Assembly: GCA_021792315.1 (NCBI GenBank)
Contig: JAJYUX010000102.1
Coordinates: 1-5,057 of the forward strand
Direction of reading: 5' to 3'
DNA: 5,057 bases
Source: an archaeon
GTDB taxonomy: Archaea; Thermoproteota; Nitrososphaeria; Nitrososphaerales; CADDZS01
Shown: positions 1-5,057 of the stretch, in pieces
How the letters are laid out: each line of letters begins with the position of its first letter
Numbering within the stretch: the stretch's first letter is position 1
Translations under genes and position numbers: made by a program
Notes under the pieces: model-generated
The model's database searches: none
Seen by the model: the letters and a program-made list of their open reading frames with translations, nothing else
What the model was told of the DNA's origin: nothing

Positions 1-1245
1 ATAATCGTTGCTGTATCGGCAGCCCAGAGCCATCTTCCCAACGGGTTGACCACAATTACGTCAACCACCGTCACATCCACAAGCACCCACACAATCACCA
101 GTACGAGCGCTCCGACAGGTGTGCTGGCAGCCCAGATCACGGATCCGCCAGTAGTGCCACCAGGTACAACCCATCTATACGTCAACTACTCCGACATTGA
201 GGCACACACTTTCGACGTAAACAACAACTCAGTATGGTTCACAGTGGCAAGCGCGGGTAGTATAGATCTGATGAAAGTGATCAACTCCGGAGTTACGCTG
301 GGAAGTTCGACTGTTGCTAGCGGTGTCTTTGACAAAGTCAGGTTTGACATTTCAAACGCGACAATAACGTACTATGGAAGGAACTACACTGCTTCTGTTC
401 CTCTGAGCCAGATAGTGGTCCCACTCGCTAACGGTGGGGTTAGGGTGGCGCCTAATGCAACTGCGGGTTTTGTGATCTCAGTTTCTCCGACGATTCTGCC
501 TTCAAGCAGCGGACCCAAGATCAGTTTCTTACTTCTTCCCAGCGCACAGGGAGTACCAATACCACCAGAGTTCTGGAATGAGTCTCTGGTTCAGAAGGGC
601 TCCACCATTCAAAATATCACCAAAGCCTCATGGTGGACAGTTCAACCAACCACTCTCGGAGACAATCTCACCATCCCTAATCACGCACAGGTCTTGTCTT
701 CTTCGTTCCTCCTACTTGCGCTGAACAATACCGGCACGGCCCCGGTGACGATCACTGCGCTGAACGTTCTAGGGAGCACTCTCAATCCAAGCGCAAACGT
801 TAGCACCACGACTATAGTGTCCACGATAACTACCGTGACGACTATTACTGAAGTAGTGACCAACTCGCAGTCAAGCTCGACCCAGAATGTTGGCCCCCAT
901 CCAGCTGTGATGGGCCCCAACCCATTCTCAAGCTCAGAAACCACAGCTAATGAAGGAACGAACTCTTCAGGTCTTCAGACAATCGCAAGCTTCCAAATAC
1001 TGGCAAATGGCTCAATAATCCAGCCCGATCCAAATGTGGTTCTTCCTTCGGGTGCGATCGGTCTGACAATTCGTCCGTCTCAGGTGGTTGTTCTTCTGTT
1101 CAGCGAGCCCATTAGAACTCTGAACAGCCCGGTACCACCAAATCAGCCTCTGAGCATAGTGGGAGGCCAACAATACACGATTCAGATCGTAAATCAGTAT
1201 GGTTCAACCTTCGAATTCACAATGAATGCAAGCTACCAGACCTAA
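1..1245 (+). CDS. DUF4382-like, Thr-rich, sequon-rich surface protein (5' partial)
   Basis: The frame is open from the first base, so the true start is upstream; 414 residues are visible. The first residues, IIVAVSAAQS, look like the end of a signal peptide or N-terminal membrane anchor, so a TTG start at position 46 is unlikely to be real. A Thr/Ser stalk follows at residues 17-39. Residues about 42-165 resemble the DUF4382 beta-sandwich family: AAQITDPP, then HLYVNYSDIEAH, SIDLMKV, FDKVRFDISNATI and a late VPL strand. A second Thr-rich tract lies at about residues 266-295. The last 100 residues look like another beta-rich module ending in FEFTMNASYQT, with no C-terminal membrane helix. I count 13 N-X-S/T sequons without proline at X, which suits an exported N-glycoprotein. 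The ligand or role is unknown. DUF4382 is recognised from memory of the family pattern; confidence in 'secreted surface protein' is higher than in the family name. Confidence 0.8.
   Translation: MIVAVSAAQSHLPNGLTTITSTTVTSTSTHTITSTSAPTGVLAAQITDPPVVPPGTTHLYVNYSDIEAHTFDVNNNSVWFTVASAGSIDLMKVINSGVTLGSSTVASGVFDKVRFDISNATITYYGRNYTASVPLSQIVVPLANGGVRVAPNATAGFVISVSPTILPSSSGPKISFLLLPSAQGVPIPPEFWNESLVQKGSTIQNITKASWWTVQPTTLGDNLTIPNHAQVLSSSFLLLALNNTGTAPVTITALNVLGSTLNPSANVSTTTIVSTITTVTTITEVVTNSQSSSTQNVGPHPAVMGPNPFSSSETTANEGTNSSGLQTIASFQILANGSIIQPDPNVVLPSGAIGLTIRPSQVVVLLFSEPIRTLNSPVPPNQPLSIVGGQQYTIQIVNQYGSTFEFTMNASYQT
49..117 (+). repeat. Thr/Ser-rich low-complexity tract 1
   Basis: Twenty-three codons are almost all Thr or Ser, interrupted by Ile, Val, His and Ala-Pro. 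The codons used vary (acc, aca, acg, tca, agc, agt), so this is protein-level low complexity rather than a recent DNA tandem duplication. It directly follows the hydrophobic N-terminal segment and probably forms an extended stalk that could be O-glycosylated. Confidence 0.7.
796..885 (+). repeat. Thr/Ser/Val-rich low-complexity tract 2
   Basis: This segment encodes STTTIVSTITTVTTITEVVT followed by a Ser/Gln-rich stretch. It separates the N-terminal DUF4382-like part from the C-terminal beta-rich module and looks like an interdomain linker. Its composition resembles the first Thr tract of the same protein. Confidence 0.65.
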
Positions 1246-1301
1246 CTGTAAAGTCAATGCTAACAAGAAAGTACTGAGATTGTTCGATAGTTCACTTTGA
1301 T

Positions 1302-1311
1302 TCGAATTCGA
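1302..1311. repeat. 10-bp perfect palindrome TCGAATTCGA in convergent gap
   Basis: TCGAATTCGA is self-complementary and lies in the 110-bp gap between the convergent surface-protein and glycosyltransferase genes. At this length it could be chance. No matching copy was noticed elsewhere in the window. Confidence 0.3.
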
Positions 1312-1340
1312 TATGGCTTTTACACTCTGATAACGTAAAG

Positions 1341-1350
1341 GCGACTTTTT
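1341..1350 (+). terminator. Possible T-tract terminator of the surface-protein gene
   Basis: A run of five T (1346-1350) ends the gap downstream of the surface-protein stop, with a run of four T at 1318-1321 before it. Archaeal RNA polymerase commonly terminates at T-rich tracts without a hairpin. The T5 sits just before the end of the convergent gene. No equally good T-run is seen on the - strand for the opposite gene. Confidence 0.3.
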
Positions 1351-1355
1351 AGAGC

Positions 1356-2183
1356 CTATCTCAAAAGTGACCTAGCAAGCAGCGCTATCTTGTATCGAAA
1401 ATAGTACCAGTAAAAGCGGCGGTACTTCGCTCGTTTCATCTTGTTCCCGTAGCTAGAACAGGCCACAGCGTTCAGAAGACGGTATCCGCTCGGTTCTGGG
1501 GAAGGTACTAAGCGCTGGTAGTGAGTGCTCTTTACTATCCAGGGGGAAACATCGATCCCGCTGTAATAGAGAATTGCACCTATGGGCGTCTCATCAGAAA
1601 CAAATCTCCTGAGATTTGGGTCGACCTGCTTCATTGCGTTCGAAGCATCTCTTATCACTCCAGGGTCGAGCTTATCAAGCGTAGCCCTTCCGAATCTCAA
1701 AGCTTGCTTTGGTCCGACGAAAACAGGACCACTCCACAGACCTGGTATTTTGTACCCTCTGACATCTGTCCCATCTTTGAGCGAAAGGATCTTCGGGCTG
1801 CGTTTTGTATACACAGCAGCCTTGGGAGAGTCTACCTCCATTACCGCGTAATAATCAAAACCCGCCTCAACCATTTGGTTGTCCGTATCTTGGAAATTCT
1901 TATCGAGTATGTTATCGCTATCAACTATTATTGCGCTGGTTGCTTCTTTTTTCAAATCGAGAAAGACGTCTGAAATGCATGTCGAGCCATCTCCCCAGTC
2001 ACCAAATCTGATCTCCAACCAGGCTGGTGCACGGTTCTTGGTGATCTCCCTCTGCCAATCATGTTTTACATCGACGTATGCTATGGATCTCATCGGAGAA
2101 AGGATTTCCTTGTTCTTGGAAAAATATAGATCGAGCTCGTGGATTCTGGTAAAATGGATGTATGTAACGAGCGTCTCGATCAA
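1356..2183 (-). CDS. Putative GT-A-fold glycosyltransferase with basic aromatic C-terminal tail
   Basis: The 275-residue product is laid out like a GT-A glycosyltransferase. An early segment LVTYIHFTRIHELDLYF (5-21) resembles the first nucleotide-sugar strand and helix. IAYVDVKHD (34-42) would be the second strand. AIIVDSDNIL (84-93) carries a DxD-type metal/sugar-nucleotide motif, Asp88-Ser-Asp90. GLWSGPVFVG (148-157) and SDETPIG (196-202) fit the acceptor loop and catalytic acid region. The tail (about 247-275) is rich in Lys, Arg, Tyr, Phe and Trp with a final LLARSLLR, which suggests peripheral membrane binding. There is no signal peptide. The TTG at 2183 is the only ATG/GTG/TTG between the in-frame stop at 2217-2219 and Met31, and starting at Met31 would remove the first strand. 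Donor and acceptor are unknown. It is divergent from a GT2 gene and convergent with a glycoprotein gene, which suggests envelope glycan work. Confidence 0.7.
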   Translation of the reverse strand: MIETLVTYIHFTRIHELDLYFSKNKEILSPMRSIAYVDVKHDWQREITKNRAPAWLEIRFGDWGDGSTCISDVFLDLKKEATSAIIVDSDNILDKNFQDTDNQMVEAGFDYYAVMEVDSPKAAVYTKRSPKILSLKDGTDVRGYKIPGLWSGPVFVGPKQALRFGRATLDKLDPGVIRDASNAMKQVDPNLRRFVSDETPIGAILYYSGIDVSPWIVKSTHYQRLVPSPEPSGYRLLNAVACSSYGNKMKRAKYRRFYWYYFRYKIALLARSLLR

Positions 2184-2358
2184 GAGGTACGTTCCATTCG
2201 ATAGAAGACGAGTACTTCAATCTTCTGCATTTACTCCAACGATAAGAGTCGCACATGAAAACAGGTTGTATCGATTTGGGCGTGGATTTATGAAGAATAG
2301 AAATATTGTAATGTAACTGAAGACGTGAATTCAGAAAAAGGTAGCAAGTGATCTTGTC
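2184..2358. promoter_or_regulatory. Divergent intergenic region, presumed back-to-back promoters
   Basis: This 175-bp gap must hold the start signals of two divergently read glycosyltransferase genes. For the + strand, ATTTATG at 2286-2292 and AAATATT at 2301-2307 are TATA-like and would give a leader of some tens of bases. For the - strand, CTTATC (complement of 2241-2246) could be a TATA element with initiation roughly 25 bases downstream, and CATAAATCC (complement of 2284-2292) is an alternative. None has a clear BRE. A CTGAA/TTCAG inverted repeat (2317-2334) lies in the presumed + leader. No further gene is seen here. Confidence 0.35.
2348..2353 (+). promoter_or_regulatory. Shine-Dalgarno-like GTGATC before the GTG start
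   Basis: GTGATC matches part of the usual complement of the 16S rRNA 3' end (GGAGGTGATCC) and ends five bases before the GTG at 2359. That GTG is also the first possible ATG/GTG/TTG after the in-frame TGA at 2326-2328. The GGAGG core is absent, so this is a weak site. Confidence 0.35.
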
Positions 2359-3180
2359 GTGAGTGAGGTTTCGCAACAGGGCCTGGGCGTGATTGTTGCT
2401 TGTCACAATGAGGAACTGTATATAGGCCGGTGCCTGAAGGCAATTTTCTCCTCCTTGGAACCAACGAAAATCAATGCGAAAGTCCTTGTAATTCTGGACA
2501 GATGTACCGACAAATCGGCAGAAATAGCAGGTCAGTTTACTGTTGAATCAATTGTCAAAGACAGCACCACTTGGAAAAACAGTTACGCCGAAAATCTAGA
2601 AATTGGCTTCAAGAAATTCATCGATTGTGACTATATCTCGGTGATTGACGGAGACGTCTTAATACCAAGTGAATTCTTTCCAACGATGATCGCAGCTTTA
2701 CAAGAAGATCCTGATCTTGTTTCTGTTGCAAGCGATCTCGTCACAGAAAAGTCGACGGCCTTCAATAGGGCGTACAGAATTTACGAAGTATTTTTCAAAC
2801 GTATTTCTCTCGGTGGATCTTTGCGTGGCGCCTGCCGCGTGTATCGCGGTGAGGCGATTCGCAAATTGAATACGAGCCCGGATTTGACAATAATAGATGA
2901 TTTCATTGCTCCTGATTCAAGACTGGACCACAAGATCGGTGGAAAGAGGAAATCTATTCAGGGCCTGAAGTCGCTTCACATGAGAAGAATAGATTTCACC
3001 AAATGCATTCAAGGTCAAAAGAATGCTGGCAAAGCAAGGAAGGAGCTGAACATTTCTTTCTCCAAGACAATACTTCATGCCATTTTTCGCCTGAGGCCGT
3101 TTGTGATTGTGGGCTACCTTACTAGCAGGAACCCAGAAAAGTCCGCTACTATCGCACTTGATGAACCTTCTAGTTCTTGA
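2359..3180 (+). CDS. Family 2 (GT2-like) glycosyltransferase
   Basis: The 273-residue protein has a clear GT2 pattern. VIVACHNEELYIGRCLKAI (11-29) is the first strand and helix with the typical HNE. KVLVILDRCTDKSAEIA (41-57) is the second strand with the DxCTD turn. YISVIDGDVLIP (92-103) carries the DxD motif as Asp98-Gly-Asp100, which would bind the divalent metal and nucleotide-sugar phosphates. RGACRVYRGEAIRKL (156-170) and the acidic IIDDFIAPD (178-186) fit the acceptor side and catalytic base region. QGQKNAGKARKEL (218-230) resembles the distal Q-x-x-[RG] helix. There is no long membrane helix, only a short hydrophobic stretch (FVIVGYL, 248-254), so the enzyme is probably cytosolic or loosely membrane-bound. 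Many relatives build glycolipids, polysaccharides or lipid-linked oligosaccharides; donor and acceptor cannot be read from sequence. The start is a GTG with an in-frame stop 33 bases upstream. The serine-rich C-terminus is unremarkable. Confidence 0.88.
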   Translation: MSEVSQQGLGVIVACHNEELYIGRCLKAIFSSLEPTKINAKVLVILDRCTDKSAEIAGQFTVESIVKDSTTWKNSYAENLEIGFKKFIDCDYISVIDGDVLIPSEFFPTMIAALQEDPDLVSVASDLVTEKSTAFNRAYRIYEVFFKRISLGGSLRGACRVYRGEAIRKLNTSPDLTIIDDFIAPDSRLDHKIGGKRKSIQGLKSLHMRRIDFTKCIQGQKNAGKARKELNISFSKTILHAIFRLRPFVIVGYLTSRNPEKSATIALDEPSSS

Positions 3181-3181
3181 A

Positions 3182-3214
3182 ATTATGCTCTACTGTTTGT
3201 AAGCTACGCATAAT
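3182..3214. repeat. 7-bp inverted repeat ATTATGC-N19-GCATAAT before the ComA-like gene
   Basis: ATTATGC at 3182-3188 and GCATAAT at 3208-3214 are perfect reverse complements separated by 19 bases. A second, overlapping inverted repeat is TAAGC (3200-3204) with GCTTA (3215-3219). Both fill the 55-bp gap after the GT2 stop. The right arms overlap the AT-rich CATAATGCTTAA at 3209-3220, the best TATA-like region for the next gene. Operator, promoter or weak hairpin are all possible. There is no T-run, so a terminator is less likely. Confidence 0.4.
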
Positions 3215-3235
3215 GCTTAAGGATATACGCTGATA

Positions 3236-4237
3236 TTGCATCATACAGAACAAGAATTGAGCGGGAACAGCGGGCCAATCCTTTCTCCGATTGGGAGGGA
3301 AGGCAAACCCAGGGACAAGGGACTTTCTATAGTCTCTGACAGATTCGAGGTCATCAACCGATCCTTGTTGGAACAGGCTGCCGATTATGTCGACTACGTG
3401 AAGATCGGGCTCAGTCTACCGCTCATCCTAGATCGAACCAAACTCGTGGAGAGAATAAGGTACTATCACGACATTGGAATCAAGGTGATGAGCGGCGGGA
3501 CTCTCATTCAAGTTGCGTACAAGAAACACATTGCCACTCAAGTACTAGAAAGACTACGAGCTCTTGGCTTTGACACTGTAGAGATAAGCGAATCTGCGGC
3601 GGATATTCCTCGCGAAGCAAAGGAAATTATCATCGACACGATAAAAAAGTTCTCAATGGATTACCTGTTCGAGGTTGGGAAGAAAGATCAACGAAGGTCT
3701 TCTCCTCAGACTTATTTGATTTCAAAGATCGAAGAAGCGTTCGAACTGAAGAGCCCCAAAGTTGTCTTAGAGGCCGGAGAAAGCGGGGCCGGAGTGGGAA
3801 TATACAACGCCCAGCACGAGATTGATTGGGATTTGCTCAATGAAATTGTGGGCAAGTTCGGTCCACCAAATCTGGTCTTTGAGGCACCGTTGCCTACCCA
3901 GAGAACCAACCTCATTCTCGAATTTGGTCCAAACGTCAATCTTGCAAACGTGCCCATGCAAGACATCTTGCTATTGGAAATGGAAAGATTAGGCCTTACA
4001 ACTGAAACGCTCGGAGTTGCGCCACCTGTGCAAAGCGTGCAGGGATCGCCAGCTTCCAAGTTTGTCTATCATCTGATTAAGACTGAGCACCCAATAGACC
4101 AACCAACTCTAATTCAGAGATCAGGATTGCCAAAAAGAACTCTGCAAGCAGCTTTGAGCTACTTAGTTGAGAAGGGCTTTGTACGCGAGATATCTGACAT
4201 GTCAGACCTAAGACGTCACAAGTACACTCCGAGATGA
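3236..4237 (+). CDS. Phosphosulfolactate synthase (ComA)-family TIM barrel fused to a C-terminal winged helix
   Basis: Residues about 22-260 follow the ComA family, whose characterised members add sulfite to phosphoenolpyruvate as the first step of coenzyme M synthesis. Visible landmarks are GKPRDKGLSIVSD (23-35), DYVDYVKIGLS (50-60), SGGTL (86-90), VEIS (115-118), LFEVGKKD (144-151), LEAGESGAGVGIY (178-190), LVFEAP (213-218), FGPNVNLANVP (230-240) and LLEMERLGL (246-254). Positions I recall as usually conserved differ: GGTL is followed by I-Gln instead of a Glu, EARESG/EGRESG is EAGESG, and GLRxDT is GLTTET. After a short linker, residues 274-333 read as a MarR/ArsR-like winged helix: a recognition-helix region GLPKRTLQAALSYLVEKG and a wing with D-L-R-R-H-K-Y. 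The start is uncertain: TTG 3236 follows an in-frame TAA at 3218-3220, and TTG 3257 is an alternative; both precede the conserved KPR motif. No comB-E genes are nearby. The function may be altered or regulatory. Confidence 0.85.
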   Translation: MHHTEQELSGNSGPILSPIGREGKPRDKGLSIVSDRFEVINRSLLEQAADYVDYVKIGLSLPLILDRTKLVERIRYYHDIGIKVMSGGTLIQVAYKKHIATQVLERLRALGFDTVEISESAADIPREAKEIIIDTIKKFSMDYLFEVGKKDQRRSSPQTYLISKIEEAFELKSPKVVLEAGESGAGVGIYNAQHEIDWDLLNEIVGKFGPPNLVFEAPLPTQRTNLILEFGPNVNLANVPMQDILLLEMERLGLTTETLGVAPPVQSVQGSPASKFVYHLIKTEHPIDQPTLIQRSGLPKRTLQAALSYLVEKGFVREISDMSDLRRHKYTPR

Positions 4238-4355
4238 GTCTTGAGAACAGTTACAGAAAGAGTGTCTTTCCACGAAGAACGAAAATCTTAGCGGTTTGTT
4301 AAGAATTCTAGATCTTGGAAGGCAAACAGAAAACAATAACTTGATGACCTTGACA

Positions 4356-4367
4356 CTCTAGTAAACC
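4356..4367 (+). promoter_or_regulatory. Weak TATA-like element before the helical orphan gene
   Basis: CTCTAGTAAACC is centred about 27 bases before the ATG at 4390, the spacing expected for an archaeal leaderless transcript. No Shine-Dalgarno motif lies close to that ATG, which fits leaderless initiation. The match to a TATA consensus is poor. The rest of the 152-bp gap (4238-4389) shows no gene, RNA or strong terminator. Confidence 0.25.
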
Positions 4368-4389
4368 CTAAGGCGAGCGAGAACACTCC

Positions 4390-4872
4390 ATGACAGAAGG
4401 AAGAACTTCCAAGACAAAGTCAAAGCAGAGCGGTCCCGCTAACCTAAAAGAACAAAACGAAGTTGAAGATGGAAAGTATTCACGCGGATCAAGAATGGAT
4501 CTGATTAGCAAGAAACTTTCTAGGCTAGATAACAGACGTCAGGCCCTTGCAAAACAACTGGATGAGGCGCAAAAGGCGTCAGACTATGAGACCTTCCAGA
4601 AGACAGGAAACAACTATCTAGGGACGATTCTGGAAAGCATAGACCTTTACATCGACTTGATAAGGGAAATCAGCTCAGATCCAGTAGCAAAGGAGCTGAA
4701 AAACGAGTTTTCTGAAATAGTCAGTAAGGGAAGTAAGACTACGGGAATAGAAGGGCAGTCTGAATGGATTTCAAACGATGTGTCGCCTTTGTATGAAAAG
4801 GTGAGGCAGATTTGCGCTTGTGTGTACGCTGCCGTTGCAAAGATAGACCAGGAAGCAAATAGATCTGCATGA
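4390..4872 (+). CDS. Charged, predominantly helical protein of unknown function
   Basis: This 160-residue product belongs to no family I recognise. Residues 1-35 are polar and basic (TSKTKSKQS and similar) and look disordered. From Met36 it appears nearly all helical: DLISKKLSRLDNRRQALAKQ is heptad-like and could form a coiled coil, followed by a second long helix around 66-113 (LGTILESIDLYIDLIREI) and a C-terminal helix at 131-158. The only cysteines form a C-A-C pair (142 and 144) in the last helix. There is no signal peptide or membrane segment, so it is probably cytosolic. The ATG start is well supported: an in-frame TAA lies at 4369-4371 with no other ATG, GTG or TTG between. It is read in the same direction as the ComA-like gene but 152 bp away, so it probably has its own promoter. 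Its stop is one base from the stop of the opposite-strand gene. Confidence 0.7.
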   Translation: MTEGRTSKTKSKQSGPANLKEQNEVEDGKYSRGSRMDLISKKLSRLDNRRQALAKQLDEAQKASDYETFQKTGNNYLGTILESIDLYIDLIREISSDPVAKELKNEFSEIVSKGSKTTGIEGQSEWISNDVSPLYEKVRQICACVYAAVAKIDQEANRSA

Positions 4873-4873
4873 G

Positions 4874-5057
4874 CTACCTTCGAATGCCTGCTTCGCGTAA
4901 CATCTCTCTAGCTCTTATCTCCGAATCCTTCCAATGATTGGGACACCTGACGAGACGTTCCCCGTACACCTCCGCCCAGAGCCAGCCCTTCGCATACAAT
5001 TTTTGTGTGCTGCTCTTTTCTGAAAGACCGCAAATGTCACAATATAGTTCGAGATGC
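4874..5057 (-). CDS. Small zinc-finger-like protein, C-terminal part (5' partial)
   Basis: Reading the - strand from the window edge gives 60 codons and a TAG stop (CTA at 4874-4876 on the + strand). The product contains LYCDICGLSEK, then WLWAEVYGERLVRCPNHW, and a helical, charged end EIRAREMLREAGIRR. Cys6-x2-Cys9 and Cys38-x2-His41 would make a four-ligand zinc site of CxxC...CxxH type, with aromatic residues between the pairs. The frame runs off the window edge with no start codon before the first Cys pair, so the N-terminus lies beyond 5057. A small zinc-binding or DNA/protein-contact role is the family-level guess; no specific family is recognised. It is convergent with the helical orphan gene, with one base between the stop codons. 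Confidence 0.6.
   Translation of the reverse strand, partial: HLELYCDICGLSEKSSTQKLYAKGWLWAEVYGERLVRCPNHWKDSEIRAREMLREAGIRR

Noticed and set aside
46..48. TTG as the real start of the surface protein
   Set aside because: The frame is open upstream and encodes a hydrophobic stretch typical of a signal or anchor segment, so the start is outside the window.
681..944. Open - strand frame of 87 codons inside the surface-protein gene
   Set aside because: It is the reverse reading of the Thr-rich linker region; its Val-rich product mirrors the Thr codons and has no independent domain or start signal.
1521..2316. Several + strand open frames across the - strand glycosyltransferase
   Set aside because: They overlap each other in different frames, show no recognisable motif, and lie opposite a frame with a coherent GT-A pattern.
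2317..2334. CTGAA-N8-TTCAG as a regulatory hairpin in the GT2 leader
   Set aside because: Arms of five bases in AT-rich DNA are expected by chance; it is mentioned only within the intergenic entry.
2059..2406. A - strand open frame of 115 codons crossing the divergent intergenic region
   Set aside because: It overlaps the starts of both glycosyltransferase genes in the wrong frames, and its product has no domain pattern.
3712..4059. - strand open frames opposite the ComA-like barrel
   Set aside because: They lie wholly inside a well-conserved coding sequence and have no motif of their own.
4699..4711. AAAAACGAGTTTT inverted repeat as an intrinsic terminator
   Set aside because: It lies within the helical orphan coding sequence and has only 5-bp arms with a two-base loop; it was noted only as a possible T-run for the opposite strand.
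1..5057. CRISPR array, tRNA, rRNA, insertion sequence or defence system
   Set aside because: No regularly spaced direct repeats, tRNA T-loop and acceptor pairing, transposase motif or toxin/nuclease motif was found on either strand by eye.

Overview
The window looks archaeal, most likely from a soil or sediment member of the Thaumarchaeota (Nitrososphaeria) or a relative within Thermoproteota. The clues are a DUF4382-type surface protein with Thr/Ser-rich stalk tracts and many N-glycosylation sequons, TTG and GTG starts, weak or absent Shine-Dalgarno sites, and a ComA-family protein with an added DNA-binding domain. The assignment is an inference from protein style. No rRNA, tRNA or lineage-defining gene is present.

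Layout. Positions 1-1245 (+) hold most of a secreted or membrane-anchored surface protein whose true start lies before the window. A 110-bp convergent gap follows. Positions 1356-2183 (-) encode a GT-A-like glycosyltransferase candidate. A 175-bp divergent gap separates it from a GT2-family glycosyltransferase at 2359-3180 (+). After a 55-bp gap with an inverted repeat comes 3236-4237 (+), a phosphosulfolactate synthase (ComA)-family TIM barrel fused to a C-terminal winged helix. A 152-bp gap leads to 4390-4872 (+), a charged, mostly helical orphan protein. The last 184 bases carry the C-terminal end of a small zinc-finger-like protein on the - strand. Its stop codon lies one base from that of the orphan.

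How the genes may work together. The two glycosyltransferases share one divergent intergenic region and sit beside a sequon-rich surface protein, so a role in envelope glycan or glycolipid synthesis is plausible but unproven. The ComA-winged-helix protein is the most unusual item. It keeps the ComA fold motifs, lacks several residues I recall as conserved in the family, and carries a domain suited to DNA binding. No other coenzyme M genes are visible, so it should not be read as evidence for coenzyme M synthesis. I see no mobile element, CRISPR array or defence system.
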